Part shown: positions 16,900 through 26,668 of the stretch, one piece after another
Layout of the letters: each line of letters begins with the position of its first letter
How positions within the stretch are numbered: position 1 is the first letter of the stretch
DNA from: Candidatus Zixiibacteriota bacterium
GTDB taxonomy: Bacteria > Zixibacteria > MSB-5A5 > GN15 > JAAZOE01
Assembly (NCBI GenBank): GCA_023138975.1
Contig: JAGLON010000008.1
Location: forward strand, 62,001-126,000
DNA: 64,000 nucleotides
Direction: 5' to 3'
Program-made: the position numbers and the translations under genes
The notes under the pieces: generated by a model
Databases searched by the model: none
The model's input: the letters and a program-made list of their open reading frames with translations, nothing else
Told to the model about the DNA's origin: nothing

Positions 16900-19035
16900 A
16901 TGAAAGACTTTCTAAGAAAAAACTCGTGGGCCATCCTGATATTCGGGGTGGCCTTCGCTATCCGGCTGGTTTATTTACTTCAGATTAAATCGAATCCGTT
17001 TTTCTATACTCCAATGGTTGATGAGCTCTGGAATATACTGTGGGCCAAAGAAATCATTGAAACCAGTTTCTGGGGAAAAGAAGTATTCTTCCGAGGACCC
17101 CTCTACCCGTATTTTCTGGCGTTTATACTAAAGATTACCGGCTCAGATTATTTTTGGGCGCGATTATTTCAAGCGCTTATCGCATCCGGATCGGTTGTTC
17201 TTACCTATCTTCTGGCAAAAGAGTTCTTCAAGGAAAAAGTCGCGCGGCTAGCATCGGTTTTTCATGCCATTTACGGAACATTAATATTCTACGAATCGAT
17301 GTTTCTTATTCCGGTTATTTTCATATTCCTGAACCTTCTTGGGTTTTTACTTTTTATCCGAAACAAAGACAACCCCCGCAAATGGGTCTTTTTCAACATC
17401 GGTATAGTTTTTGGTATGGCTGCTATCGCACGACCGAATGTACTGGTGGTCATTCCGTTGTTAGTGCTGTGGCTGTTTTTCAATCTGAAATGTAAAATTG
17501 AACTCCGTTCGATACTCGTTGTCATCCTGCTCCTTTTTGTCGGCATAGGCACAATAGTACTCCCGGTCACGATGCGAAACTATATAGTCGCTGACGATGC
17601 CGTATTGATTTCCTCACAGGGCGGTATCAATTTATACCTCGGCAACAATAGTCATGCTGAGGGGCTGACGATGCGAATGCCGGAAATTACTTTAGACAGT
17701 AAAATTCCCTGGAATGAATTTAATCCCACTATCTCACGATATGCTGAGGATAAAACCGGGCATAAACTAAAGCCGTCCGAGGTCTCCTCATTTTGGTCAA
17801 ATAAAGCCAAACAGTTCATTTTCGAGAATCCGAGTCAGTTTATAGCTCTGACTTTTAAAAAACTGGTTTATTTCTGCTCCGGATTTGAGAACTCCGACCA
17901 GCAGGACATTTATGATTTCCGGAAGTATTCATCGACCCTATCAATACTGATTTTTAACTATGGTCTAAAATTCCCCTTTGGTTTATTTATGCCATTGGCT
18001 CTGGCCGGTTTCTGGTTTGGGATAAAACGACGAAAAGAACTGGCCCCGCTATATATCTTTATGTTAGGATATATTCCCACTGTAATTCTCTTTTTAGTTA
18101 CAGCCCGTCATCGCCTAACTATTATTCCCCTTCTTCTGATTTTCGCCGCCTATGCGGTGTTCAAGCTTTATGACAGGCTAAAGAAACCGTCCGGCAAACA
18201 AGTGTTAATACCAATTGTAATACTATTGACAGGTCTCTTTGTTCTGAATATGAATTTCTTTGATCTTGGTTTTCAAAATAAAGCGCAGATTCATCACAAC
18301 CTTGCAATAAATTATAATCGACAGGGACAGTATTCCAAAGCCATTGAAGAGTATAAGCTGGCGATTAAAGAGTCACCGGGAGTTTCAACGCTCTACTTTG
18401 GACTTGGAACCGCATATTTTAACAGCGGCCAATATCAGGAAGCCGAACGGCAACTCAATCATGCCGTCGCCTTAGACCCTGAATATACCGATGCCTTAAT
18501 GAATCTTGGAAACACCTACTCGCTGTTGGACGATCATAATCGGGCCGCCCGGTTATTCCAACGAGTAATAACCCTGGAACCGAATCGGGCTGAGGCATAC
18601 GCCAACCTTGGTGATGAATACATTCAATTACAGAAGTTTGAAGAAGCGTCAAAAATGTATTCCAAGGCGATTGATTTGCGCCCCGACGATTATATAGTGA
18701 TTACCAAGATGGGGGTTCTCTTTGGTCAGGCCGGAGATACTGCTACCTCATCATTGTACTTTTTGGAAGCATTGGCTCTCGATAGTACTTATCTGGCTGC
18801 GTATCTGAATTGGGGTAATATTTATCTTCAAAACGGCGATACTGCTCAGGCTATCATCAAATATAACTCCGCAATTTTGCTTGATAGTACCGCCATTGAA
18901 CCGTACTACAATCTGGCCGTATTATATACTAAGCAGGGTGAGCGCGGTAAAGCGCTGGAAAATATTTACAAACTATTAAAGATTAATCCGGATTATCCGC
19001 CGGCCTTGTCATTACAAAAACGGCTTAGGGGTTAG
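16900..19035 (+). CDS. GT39-type membrane glycosyltransferase fused to TPR repeats
   Basis: A 711-residue protein. Residues 1 to about 450 are a polytopic GT-C/ArnT-PMT (GT39) domain with hydrophobic segments and the acidic PMVDELWNILWAK site near residues 44-57, matching the catalytic Asp-Glu loop of GT39. Residues 465-705 are at least six tetratricopeptide repeats (GQYSKAIEEYKLAIK, GQYQEAERQLNHAV, DHNRAARLFQRV, ...), probably periplasmic. GT39 enzymes transfer a sugar from a polyprenyl phosphate carrier to a protein or lipid on the outer face of the inner membrane. The TPR tail could bind an acceptor protein. It lies directly downstream of the OPT gene. Confidence 0.85.
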   Translation: MKDFLRKNSWAILIFGVAFAIRLVYLLQIKSNPFFYTPMVDELWNILWAKEIIETSFWGKEVFFRGPLYPYFLAFILKITGSDYFWARLFQALIASGSVVLTYLLAKEFFKEKVARLASVFHAIYGTLIFYESMFLIPVIFIFLNLLGFLLFIRNKDNPRKWVFFNIGIVFGMAAIARPNVLVVIPLLVLWLFFNLKCKIELRSILVVILLLFVGIGTIVLPVTMRNYIVADDAVLISSQGGINLYLGNNSHAEGLTMRMPEITLDSKIPWNEFNPTISRYAEDKTGHKLKPSEVSSFWSNKAKQFIFENPSQFIALTFKKLVYFCSGFENSDQQDIYDFRKYSSTLSILIFNYGLKFPFGLFMPLALAGFWFGIKRRKELAPLYIFMLGYIPTVILFLVTARHRLTIIPLLLIFAAYAVFKLYDRLKKPSGKQVLIPIVILLTGLFVLNMNFFDLGFQNKAQIHHNLAINYNRQGQYSKAIEEYKLAIKESPGVSTLYFGLGTAYFNSGQYQEAERQLNHAVALDPEYTDALMNLGNTYSLLDDHNRAARLFQRVITLEPNRAEAYANLGDEYIQLQKFEEASKMYSKAIDLRPDDYIVITKMGVLFGQAGDTATSSLYFLEALALDSTYLAAYLNWGNIYLQNGDTAQAIIKYNSAILLDSTAIEPYYNLAVLYTKQGERGKALENIYKLLKINPDYPPALSLQKRLRG

Positions 19036-19038
19036 GGG

Positions 19039-19977
19039 TTAGTATTTATTGCGCCGCTCGATAACGTAATTTGAGCCTTCGAGTGATTTAGTGTATTTCT
19101 TCAAATCCGCAAGCATGTGAGACATCTCACCGACATGCCTAAACATCTTACCTTTATTAATTACGACTGCAATTGAAAGCGTCATCAAGGGAAACTTTTG
19201 CTTCTCATCATTGCGATTTAAAGTAATAATGAACCCTCGTTCCCGGTCCTCAAAGGCGTATCGATACGGAATAAAAGTATCAAATGTCCGAAGAATACCT
19301 TCACATATAGCCGGTACTTTTTCGGAAGGAACAATAAAGATGAAATCATCCCCACCGATATGTCCGACAAATCCTTCGCGACATAGATCAAAAACCACAT
19401 CTTTAATGATTCTGGCGGAGAGCTTTATTACTCTATCACCGAAATAATAACCATAGTAATCGTTGAAAGCCTTAAAATTATCAAGGTCAGCATAACAGAC
19501 CGCGAATTGCTGTTCTAATTCAATTTGCCGTTCGATTTCTTTTTCAATTACGGCTGGGCCGGGCAGACGGCTGGAAGGATTAACGGATAGATCGCGAAGC
19601 GACCTTTTGATGGTCATGGAGGTCTTTACGCGGGCGATATTAACAGGAATTTTCTCGGAATAGAATTCCTCGGCGCCGTTTTCAAAAGCTGCTGTAAAGT
19701 CGTGTACACCCGGGTTTGGGTGGTAAAGAATAGTCGGAATGATGGCTAAAAAGGTATGGTCCTTAATTCTACGAGTCATATCCACCAAATTCAACAACCC
19801 GGCATTACCTACATCACCGGTACCCATAAAAATCAAATCCAGCGTAAACCTTTGCGCCAAAGTCAAAAGATCTTCAACCGAATTAAAGGGATGGATTGAA
19901 ACCTGAGTATCATCAATAATATGGTTCAGGTATTTTTCCGCCTGAACCCCAGACAAATATACGGCTACATGCTGCAC
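19039..19977 (-). CDS. GGDEF-domain protein with receiver-like N-terminus
   Basis: A 312-residue cytosolic protein. Residues 1-120 look like a receiver-type domain (VEDLLTLAQRFTLDLIFMG, VKTSMTIKR) in which the phosphoacceptor context is not canonical. Residues about 155-300 are a GGDEF domain: CYADLDNFKAFNDYYGYYFGD, then the signature GGDDF at residues 208-212 (the usual GGDEF with E to D). Diguanylate cyclase activity depends on GG(D/E)EF; GGDDF is rare but chemically conservative. The protein makes or senses cyclic di-GMP, or is a degenerate receptor. It overlaps the xer gene by one base, so it is the last gene of the comF-xer-GGDEF operon. Confidence 0.78.
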   Translation of the reverse strand: MQHVAVYLSGVQAEKYLNHIIDDTQVSIHPFNSVEDLLTLAQRFTLDLIFMGTGDVGNAGLLNLVDMTRRIKDHTFLAIIPTILYHPNPGVHDFTAAFENGAEEFYSEKIPVNIARVKTSMTIKRSLRDLSVNPSSRLPGPAVIEKEIERQIELEQQFAVCYADLDNFKAFNDYYGYYFGDRVIKLSARIIKDVVFDLCREGFVGHIGGDDFIFIVPSEKVPAICEGILRTFDTFIPYRYAFEDRERGFIITLNRNDEKQKFPLMTLSIAVVINKGKMFRHVGEMSHMLADLKKYTKSLEGSNYVIERRNKY

Positions 19978-20891
19978 TATTTTCTATCCCCGGATAAAGC
20001 ACGCGGGTGAAACTGCCGATGGACTTCGAGCAAATATTCCTTATTTAGATGGGTATAAATCTGTGTAGTGTTAATACTTGCATGACCAAGAAGCTCCTGC
20101 ACAACTCGCAGATCGGCTCCGCCTTCAAGTAAATGAGTTGCGAATGAATGTCTGAATGTATGCGGTGTCACTTTTTTCTTAATCCCTGCTTTCATAATAT
20201 ACCCGTGCAGTAGTTTCCACATTCCCGAACGGCTGAATCCTCTCCCCCGCCTGGTAAGAAAAAGTTTATTGCTGTCTGCTTTCTTTTTTACAAGATCAGG
20301 TCGAGATATTTTTGTATATCGGTCAATTGCCGCAATGGCATAAGCTCCCAGAGGCACAAGTCGCTCTTTATTTCCCTTACCGGTCACCATAACAAACGCT
20401 ATTTCCGGCGCATAGACCGAACAATCAAGGGAGATTAACTCGGATATCCTCATCCCCGAGGCATACAGGGTCTCAAGGATGGCCGTGTCTCTGAGGCCGT
20501 TTGGACTCGAATCATCCGGAATATCAAGGATTATCTTAATTTCTCTAACCGAAAGAACAATAGGGAGCTTTCTCATCAGGCGCGGTCCCTGGATATCAGT
20601 TACAGAGACCGGGGAATCATAGAATTTTAAGAATTTCTTGATAGCGGATAAACGGCGGTTAACGGTCGATGGATTCAATCCACAGGAGTAAAGAGTCTGC
20701 AAATAGTTAACAACTTGTTTTTTAGTTATTTTGAGAGGTGTAGCCGCTTTTATAAATCCAAACAAATCATTCAAATCACGGCGATAGGCGCTTATCGTAT
20801 TCTGAGACAAACCTTCTTCTAGAACAATTGCCTGAAGAAACGACTCAACATATTCGAGATTTGCTTTGTTCTTCCCTGAACTCAAATCCAT
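19977..20891 (-). CDS. XerC/XerD-type tyrosine recombinase
   Basis: A 304-residue tyrosine recombinase. There is an N-terminal SAM-like core-binding domain ([27 protein letters not shown]). The catalytic residues are complete: Arg in ASGMRISEL, Lys in VTGKGNKER, His-Arg in [15 protein letters not shown], His in LGHASINTT, and Tyr in QIYTHL. Length and arrangement fit XerC/D chromosome-dimer resolvases rather than phage integrases, and no phage or integron genes are adjacent. XerC versus XerD is not decidable. No dif site was recognised nearby. It lies between comF and the GGDEF gene. Confidence 0.88.
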   Translation of the reverse strand: MDLSSGKNKANLEYVESFLQAIVLEEGLSQNTISAYRRDLNDLFGFIKAATPLKITKKQVVNYLQTLYSCGLNPSTVNRRLSAIKKFLKFYDSPVSVTDIQGPRLMRKLPIVLSVREIKIILDIPDDSSPNGLRDTAILETLYASGMRISELISLDCSVYAPEIAFVMVTGKGNKERLVPLGAYAIAAIDRYTKISRPDLVKKKADSNKLFLTRRGRGFSRSGMWKLLHGYIMKAGIKKKVTPHTFRHSFATHLLEGGADLRVVQELLGHASINTTQIYTHLNKEYLLEVHRQFHPRALSGDRK

Positions 20892-20932
20892 AGCAGGAAG
20901 ATGGCAGATTCATTTCCTAAGCGCAATGAATT

Positions 20933-21664
20933 TCACACTGCGGTCGCGGCAACGGCGGAAATTACTTTCCCCGCTCCCGCAGCTTTTAAAGCCTTACAAT
21001 TTTCCAAAAGAGTAGCACCGGTCGTGGTGACATCATCCACCAATAGTATTTTCTTCCCTTGAAGTATCCCGGTCTCATCTTTTACCGTAAAGGCGTCACA
21101 CACATTTAGGATTCTCTCCGAAGCGGAAAGCCGCGCCTGCTGTTTAGTTTTGCGGGTCATAATCAATAAATTCGAATACACCGGGATATTCAAACAAGCG
21201 CCAATGGACAACGCAATTTCCTCCGCCTGATTAAATCCTCTCTTTTCAAGCCGGGAATAATGAAGAGGTACGGGAACGATAGCGTCAAAATAATCCAGAG
21301 GTACTGACTCTAAGATAACGTCCGCCAATTTATAACCGAGAGTTGCCGCGACAGGTTTTAGGCCATAGAATTTCAAATCATGTATTATCGTTCTCAGGTT
21401 TTCATCAAAATAACCTAGTGATACAATCGTCAAAGGAGCCGGTTTGCAGGTTTGACAAGTTAAACCAGACATTATAAAAGCCCGGCACTTGATACAGTAT
21501 GGATAGTCGAAGCCCTCAATGCGATTATAACAGTTTTGACAGAAAAGCCGGTCAGGTGAATCGGCGGGGAATTTACATATTCCGCAAACCGGTGGATACA
21601 CCAAATCAAAAAGCCCTTGAAATAGCCCGGAGCAGGATTTGACAATTGCAATATGAGAATACAT
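20933..21664 (-). CDS. comF: ComF-family phosphoribosyltransferase-like protein
   Basis: A 243-residue protein of the ComF/GntX family. Its N-terminal half has zinc-binding Cys pairs (CGICKFPADSPDRLFCQNC, CIKC, TCQTC). Its C-terminal half has a PRTase fold with the PRPP motif ILLVDDVTTTGATL. In naturally transformable bacteria ComF is needed for DNA uptake; elsewhere its role is less clear. It is the first gene of a three-gene leftward operon, with a good promoter about 50 nt upstream of its start. Confidence 0.88.
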   Translation of the reverse strand: MYSHIAIVKSCSGLFQGLFDLVYPPVCGICKFPADSPDRLFCQNCYNRIEGFDYPYCIKCRAFIMSGLTCQTCKPAPLTIVSLGYFDENLRTIIHDLKFYGLKPVAATLGYKLADVILESVPLDYFDAIVPVPLHYSRLEKRGFNQAEEIALSIGACLNIPVYSNLLIMTRKTKQQARLSASERILNVCDAFTVKDETGILQGKKILLVDDVTTTGATLLENCKALKAAGAGKVISAVAATAV

Positions 21665-21709
21665 GATGAGTGATTCTTATCAGTATTAAGTTATATGATA
21701 ACTTTCTTT

Positions 21710-21738
21710 ATCTAAGAATAAACCAAAAATATTGTCAA
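21710..21738 (-). promoter_or_regulatory. Promoter of the comF-xer-GGDEF operon
   Basis: Minus strand: -35 TTGACA (21738-21733), 17-nt spacer, -10 TTAGAT (21715-21710), about 45 nt before the ComF ATG at 21664. Confidence 0.5.
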
Positions 21739-21839
21739 CGCAACCTTTTCGGGGAATTATATAAGAAAAATACTGAGTGCTGGTATATACCATCAGTTTA
21801 GAATAGTCGTATTCCAGAGTAGGTAAAGATATCAGGAGG

Positions 21840-21930
21840 TATTTCTCGTTCCGTTGGGTCTTGGCGCACCGAAGGTGTGGTGTGGCCTAACGGTATTAAT
21901 TGGTAGCCATCAAGTGTGGAACTGTCCTTT
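21840..21930. repeat. Fragment of a dispersed intergenic repeat
   Basis: CCGTTGGGTCTT (21851-21862) recurs inverted at 44287-44298, inside the repeat cluster downstream of citrate synthase. The surrounding bases (TTCTCG upstream, GGCGCACC downstream) are similar but not identical. The rest of the gap to 21959 shows nothing. Confidence 0.45.
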
Positions 21931-21959
21931 TTCAATAAGCCCCATAGAACATGGGCAAA

Positions 21960-22598
21960 TTAACTTCCGCCTAATTTTTGGAGCAATTCCATTGTTCGCA
22001 ATTTCAATTCTTCCGGCGGATTTTCACTCAGGAGTTTAGTCCACCATTGCCTCGCCAAATCATCTTGACCAACGGAATAATAAACGATACCAAGGTTAAA
22101 TTTTGCAACTTGATGGTCAGGCTTTACATTCAGCACTTTTATAAAATTTTCAATTGCAGTTTCGTTTTCCCCTGTGGCGTGCTGACAGGTTGCCATATCA
22201 ACTAAAGCATCAACGGCTCCGGAATCTATATCAATCGCTTTTTGATAACACACTATTGCCATCGGATACTGTCCCTGATCCATCATGGCATTCCCCATAC
22301 TTATCAATGATTCAAAGTCCTCCGGTAAGTCATTAGCCATTGAGGCCATATCCATACCGCCGCCCATTGAGCCTGTTTGGCTCTGAACAACTTCTTTATC
22401 GCCCGTGTTCATTAACTGATACCCGGAAAATACCGCCGCGGTCACGATTAGGACAGCAATCATAATTAGATGATTGTTCACAGCCTTTCCTGTCGGGTGA
22501 TTTGACGCTGAGGCACTTATTGATTTACCGCATTCAGGACAGAATTTGGAGGACTTGTCTATATTTTTCCCACAATGTTTACATTTATAAGTACTCAT
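21960..22598 (-). CDS. Zinc-ribbon, membrane-anchored TPR protein
   Basis: A 212-residue protein. Residues 5-22 form a zinc ribbon (CKHCGKNIDKSSKFCPECG). About residues 43-62 are one membrane segment (HLIMIAVLIVTAAVFSGYQL). Residues about 88-205 contain two or three TPR units (AMMDQGQYPMAIVCYQKAI, GAVDALVDMATCQHATGENETAIENFIKVL, KFNLGIVYYSVGQDDLARQWWTKLL). The arrangement, cytosolic zinc ribbon then TPR outside, is typical of small sensor or assembly proteins of unknown role in environmental bacteria. It lies 18 nt downstream of rel on the same strand. Confidence 0.78.
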   Translation of the reverse strand: MSTYKCKHCGKNIDKSSKFCPECGKSISASASNHPTGKAVNNHLIMIAVLIVTAAVFSGYQLMNTGDKEVVQSQTGSMGGGMDMASMANDLPEDFESLISMGNAMMDQGQYPMAIVCYQKAIDIDSGAVDALVDMATCQHATGENETAIENFIKVLNVKPDHQVAKFNLGIVYYSVGQDDLARQWWTKLLSENPPEELKLRTMELLQKLGGS

Positions 22599-22616
22599 GA
22601 TTATTCCTTAATTCTA

Positions 22617-24788
22617 TTATTTTTCTGCCGTTTTTCCGCCCTCAGTAATCGGATCAAAATCCGCTCCTTTGGCACGTTCAAGGGAGATTACTCCTTTGAC
22701 CTTTCTTACTTTTACTATAACCCGGTTTAGGTGGGAAAGGTTCTTTATTTCTATCACAAAAGCTCCTGTTACAGGAGCGCCTTTTCCTGATATTTCAGCT
22801 CCGCGCACATCTCCGTCACAGTCAGAAATAGCCTGAGTAATATCCCGCAGCATGTTTTTTCTACCTTCAAGCAAAATATCCAACCGGACGATAAAAGCTT
22901 GGTCTTTCGCGACATCCCATTCAACTTCAATTAATCTTTCGGGATCTTTGGATAATTCAAAGGCCGTCTGGCAGTCGGCTCGATGGATAGTTATTCCCCG
23001 GCCTCGGGTGATAAACCCTATAATCTTTTCCCCCGGAATCGGCTGACAGCAACCGGCGAACCGAAACATCATATTGCCCATTCCCTGAATTCGAATTCCT
23101 TTGCCGCCTCGAGCCGAATCGATGAATCGTTTAACCATCGAAGTCTTGGTCTCAGGCGCTTTTTCAGGATTGATCTTAGAAACCACATGATGGGCAGAAA
23201 CAGTACCGTTTCCGATTGCGGCTAACAACCCGTCAAAAGAGAGGAAGCTTAATCCCTGTGCAACATCAAGCATCTCACTGGCGGAGGGCAAGCTCAAGCG
23301 CGTTCGTTTTAGCTCTCGGTCAAGGATATCCTGCCCCAGAGTAACCGACTGTTCGTACCCTTGCTGTTTTAGCCAGCGTTTAATTTTTGCCCGCGCTCTC
23401 GATGTGCGCACCATCCGCACCCAATCGTAAGATGGTTTCTGATTGGGTGAAGTTAAGATTGCGACCTCATCGCCCGACTGCATCTTAGTCCCCAGAGGAA
23501 CCATTTTACCGTTTATTTTCGCGCCAGTCGTTTTTAATCCTACATCAGTATGGATAGCAAAAGCAAAATCCAGTACCGTCGATCCGGCTGGAAGATGCAC
23601 CAAGTCGCCGCGCGGTGTATAGACATAAACATCTTCTTGAAGCAAATCGATTTTTAGATATTCGAGAAACTCCGACGGATTAGTCATGTCTTTCTGCCAA
23701 TCAAGAACTTCCCGCAACCAGCTCATTTGGCGATCAGCTTCATCCATCTGCTGACGCCCCTCTTTATACAGCCAATGAGAGGCAATACCGTACTCAGCGA
23801 CATGATGCATCACATGGGTGCGAATCTGAATCTCAAGCATCCGTTCGTTGGGACCGAAGACCGTGGTATGCAACGACTGATAACCGTTTGGTTTGGGGTT
23901 GGCGATATAATCATGAAACCGATTTGGAACCGGTTTCCAAAGAGTATGAATAACTCCTAAGACATGATAACATTCCCCTTTGTTAGAAACCAGAATCCTA
24001 ATCGCGAGCTGGTCATAAATCTCCTCCACAGGAAGAGAACGCAATCTCATTTTTCGATAGATACTATCCAGATGTTTCGCCCGCCCGGAAATAGCAACCT
24101 TCATTCCCTCATTGACTATAGCCTTTTTAATCGGCCGGGTAATCATCTCGATATACTCTTCCCGTTCGGCGCGGGTCATTTCGATCTTCTCCGAAATCTC
24201 AAAGTACTTGGCCGGTTCGAGATATTTAAAGCACAGATCTTCCAGTTCAGTTTTTAACTTGGCAATTCCGAAGCGATGAGCCAGAGGAGCATAGACTTCT
24301 CGGGTTTCGGCGGAGACACGCTTTTGTTTTTCCGGTTTGACAAACTGCAGTGTCCGCATATTGTGCAGACGATCAGCCAGTTTAATAAGAATAACCCGAA
24401 TATCACGGGCCATTGAGATAAGCATTTTGCGGAAGTACTCGACCTGCTCTTCTTCTTTTGACTTAAACTCGACTTTTCCCAACTTGGTGACGCCATCGAC
24501 TAATAAGGCAATTTCCTCGCCGAATTCTTTCTTGATTTGGGCGATTGTAACAGGAGTATCTTCGACTACATCATGAATCAGCCCGGCGGCGATAGTCGTT
24601 GAATCCAAATGCTGTTCGGCCAGAATAAAAGCGACCTCAAGACAATGCGTCACATAGGGCTCGCCTGATTCCCGGGTCTGCCCGGCATGCGATTTATCAG
24701 AAAACTCATACGCCTTTCGAATCAACGGAATATTAACATTCGAGTTAAAAGATTCAATCTGAATAATAAATTGTGCCAGGTTTATCAT
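22617..24788 (-). CDS. rel: Bifunctional (p)ppGpp synthetase/hydrolase Rel
   Basis: A 723-residue RelA/SpoT-family enzyme that makes and degrades the alarmone (p)ppGpp. The N-terminal HD hydrolase domain is intact (HAGQTRESGEPYVTHC, then HDVVEDT at residues 72-78, and LADRLHNMRTL). The synthetase domain includes RAKHLDSIYRKM, YDQLAIRILV and NGYQSLHTTV. TGS (about residues 390-450) and C-terminal ACT (about 650-715, LDILLEGRKNMLRDITQAI) domains follow. Length and domain order fit a single long Rel. It lies 27 nt downstream of the last glycosyltransferase gene on the same strand and could be cotranscribed. Confidence 0.95.
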   Translation of the reverse strand: MINLAQFIIQIESFNSNVNIPLIRKAYEFSDKSHAGQTRESGEPYVTHCLEVAFILAEQHLDSTTIAAGLIHDVVEDTPVTIAQIKKEFGEEIALLVDGVTKLGKVEFKSKEEEQVEYFRKMLISMARDIRVILIKLADRLHNMRTLQFVKPEKQKRVSAETREVYAPLAHRFGIAKLKTELEDLCFKYLEPAKYFEISEKIEMTRAEREEYIEMITRPIKKAIVNEGMKVAISGRAKHLDSIYRKMRLRSLPVEEIYDQLAIRILVSNKGECYHVLGVIHTLWKPVPNRFHDYIANPKPNGYQSLHTTVFGPNERMLEIQIRTHVMHHVAEYGIASHWLYKEGRQQMDEADRQMSWLREVLDWQKDMTNPSEFLEYLKIDLLQEDVYVYTPRGDLVHLPAGSTVLDFAFAIHTDVGLKTTGAKINGKMVPLGTKMQSGDEVAILTSPNQKPSYDWVRMVRTSRARAKIKRWLKQQGYEQSVTLGQDILDRELKRTRLSLPSASEMLDVAQGLSFLSFDGLLAAIGNGTVSAHHVVSKINPEKAPETKTSMVKRFIDSARGGKGIRIQGMGNMMFRFAGCCQPIPGEKIIGFITRGRGITIHRADCQTAFELSKDPERLIEVEWDVAKDQAFIVRLDILLEGRKNMLRDITQAISDCDGDVRGAEISGKGAPVTGAFVIEIKNLSHLNRVIVKVRKVKGVISLERAKGADFDPITEGGKTAEK

Positions 24789-24815
24789 AATGTCAACTTA
24801 TACGTGAAAAGCCCT

Positions 24816-25898
24816 CTAGGCAAGCAAACTATTATATAGTTCGGCTGTTTTCTGACAAAGTTCAGAGATATCGAATTTTCTAACTGAATCGGAAGCATTG
24901 AGAGCCATTTTTCGCTGCAAACTTTCATCTGATAAGAGGGTGTCGATTGCCTGAGCAAATGAATCAACATCTCCGGGTTCGCAGAGAAATCCGTTTTGGC
25001 TGTGCATAATAATTTCCGGAAGTCCTCCAACATTTGATACAATAGAGGGAACACCGCACACTGCTGCTTCAGTAACCGAATTATTGAGCCCCTCACTGCG
25101 GGAAGAAAGAACAAATAGATGTGCGCATTTCATCAGGGGTGTCATCGGTTCGACATGTCCCGCCAATAGGATGTTAGGCGCTTGCAGATGATCTATAAGG
25201 TTCTGCAGTTTTGTTTTCAATGGTCCATCACCCAAAATCATCATCCCCGCATCCGGGTGGTTCAATGACGCCCGGTGAAACGCCTTTATCGCTGTGCTAT
25301 AATCTTTTTCCTCCGTCAGTGCCCCGGCAGATAAAACCAATTTGGGATATCGTGTTACAAAATCATTCCCACGAGAACTAAATTTCTCTATCGCCAAAAT
25401 AGCATCAATATCGAGAGCAGAGTGAATCACCACAATTGTATCATGCTTTACACCGATTGATTTTAGGACCTCGGCCGATGCCTCGCTGACAGCGACATAT
25501 TTATCGACATGCCTTCGATATTTAAAGATTGCGCTAAACTGTCCTGAAGGTGGAAATACAACCCGGCGACTGACGACTAATTTAATCTTTGGAAAAGCTT
25601 TTTTTAAGGCAATTCCAATGGTGTGTGCTTCAGAGTCATGAGCGTGAATAATATCCACACCTCGGTAGTCGATAATATTTTTTAACTCCCCTAAGAATAG
25701 TTTCCTGAACAACGAGGTTGTCGATAGTGTGATTTTATCAATTGCCGGAAGTTTATCAAGTACTGGGCTATCTGATGGTACCGCCAAAATCGAGGCAATA
25801 CCATACTGGGCGATTCGATCCAAAAGCAATGAAATCTGCCGTTGACCGCCCCGAAAGCTTCGGCCGGAATCGATATGTAAGACAACGGGAGAATTCAT
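24816..25898 (-). CDS. GT4-family glycosyltransferase
   Basis: A 360-residue GT-B glycosyltransferase. The N-terminal half has the acceptor-binding fold start (DSGRSFRGGQRQISLLLDRI). The C-terminal half has the GT4 nucleotide-sugar loop (SSRSEGLNNSVTEAAVCGVPSIVSNVGGLPEI) with the catalytic-type E-x7-E. It transfers a sugar from an activated donor, probably to the LPS core or a surface polysaccharide. It is the downstream member of a cluster of four glycosyltransferases and MsbA. Shadow frames in the same stretch are not genes. Confidence 0.85.
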   Translation of the reverse strand: MNSPVVLHIDSGRSFRGGQRQISLLLDRIAQYGIASILAVPSDSPVLDKLPAIDKITLSTTSLFRKLFLGELKNIIDYRGVDIIHAHDSEAHTIGIALKKAFPKIKLVVSRRVVFPPSGQFSAIFKYRRHVDKYVAVSEASAEVLKSIGVKHDTIVVIHSALDIDAILAIEKFSSRGNDFVTRYPKLVLSAGALTEEKDYSTAIKAFHRASLNHPDAGMMILGDGPLKTKLQNLIDHLQAPNILLAGHVEPMTPLMKCAHLFVLSSRSEGLNNSVTEAAVCGVPSIVSNVGGLPEIIMHSQNGFLCEPGDVDSFAQAIDTLLSDESLQRKMALNASDSVRKFDISELCQKTAELYNSLLA

Positions 25899-25906
25899 AC
25901 AAACAA

Positions 25907-26668
25907 TTAGTACTTTTTCTTTTCAGCGTCGCGGTATTTGAGACGCAGTTTGGCGTATTTTAGTAATGTCCCGGTGGAAGTTAAATAGGCAATTAAAAAC
26001 CCCTCCCAACCATCTTTCCAGCCTTTTTGAAAAATGTATTTTCTCAAGAAGGCGCAGGGAGGTTTTAACGCCGCCTTTAACGTCGAGATATTCTTACCTT
26101 TTTTATAAAGCTCCTCGGCTCCAAGGGACGAGTAGATATCAAGTTTGCGAGTGTAGTCTTCAATGGTCGGGTACGAATAATGCAGCAGCTGATTATTGAG
26201 TTTACCAACCTTTCCTTTCACTTCAACTTTTTCATGCACCAGCGCCTCGGTAAAACAACCCTCGCCCTTGTTGAACAGGCGTAAAACATAATCGGGATAC
26301 CAGCCCGAATGCAGAATCCATTGGCCTAAAAACTGTGTTTTGCGAGGAATTTCATAGCCGCATAATTCCGGTTCACCTTCCAATAATTGAATGATTTCGT
26401 TTTTTAAAGTGAACGAAACCTCTTCATCAGCATCAATGGATAAAACCCAGTCACCGGTCGCCTGATCAAGAGCGTATTGTTTGGCCGGCCCAAATCCTTT
26501 CCATTCCGGATTAAATATTTTGGCTCCAAACTTTTTAGCAATTTCTATGGTGCGATCGATTGAATCAGAATCAACAACGATAATCTCATCGACCCACTCT
26601 ACTGAATGAAGACAGCGTTCCAAATTTGCCTCTTCATTTTTAGTAATCAATATCGCCGATAGTCTCAC
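25907..26668 (-). CDS. GT2-family glycosyltransferase, LpsE/WaaE-like
   Basis: A 253-residue GT-A glycosyltransferase. The N-terminus shows the GT2 nucleotide-binding strand and helix ILITKNEEANLERCLHSVEWVDEIIVVDS, and the metal-binding DxD as SIDADEEVS (GDWVLSIDADEE). The C-terminal region (RKLDIYSSLGAEEL) fits the WaaE/KdtX subfamily that adds glucose or heptose-linked sugars to the LPS inner core. It overlaps the upstream GT9 gene by 4 nt, so translation is coupled. The acceptor is inferred, not shown. Confidence 0.85.
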   Translation of the reverse strand: MRLSAILITKNEEANLERCLHSVEWVDEIIVVDSDSIDRTIEIAKKFGAKIFNPEWKGFGPAKQYALDQATGDWVLSIDADEEVSFTLKNEIIQLLEGEPELCGYEIPRKTQFLGQWILHSGWYPDYVLRLFNKGEGCFTEALVHEKVEVKGKVGKLNNQLLHYSYPTIEDYTRKLDIYSSLGAEELYKKGKNISTLKAALKPPCAFLRKYIFQKGWKDGWEGFLIAYLTSTGTLLKYAKLRLKYRDAEKKKY

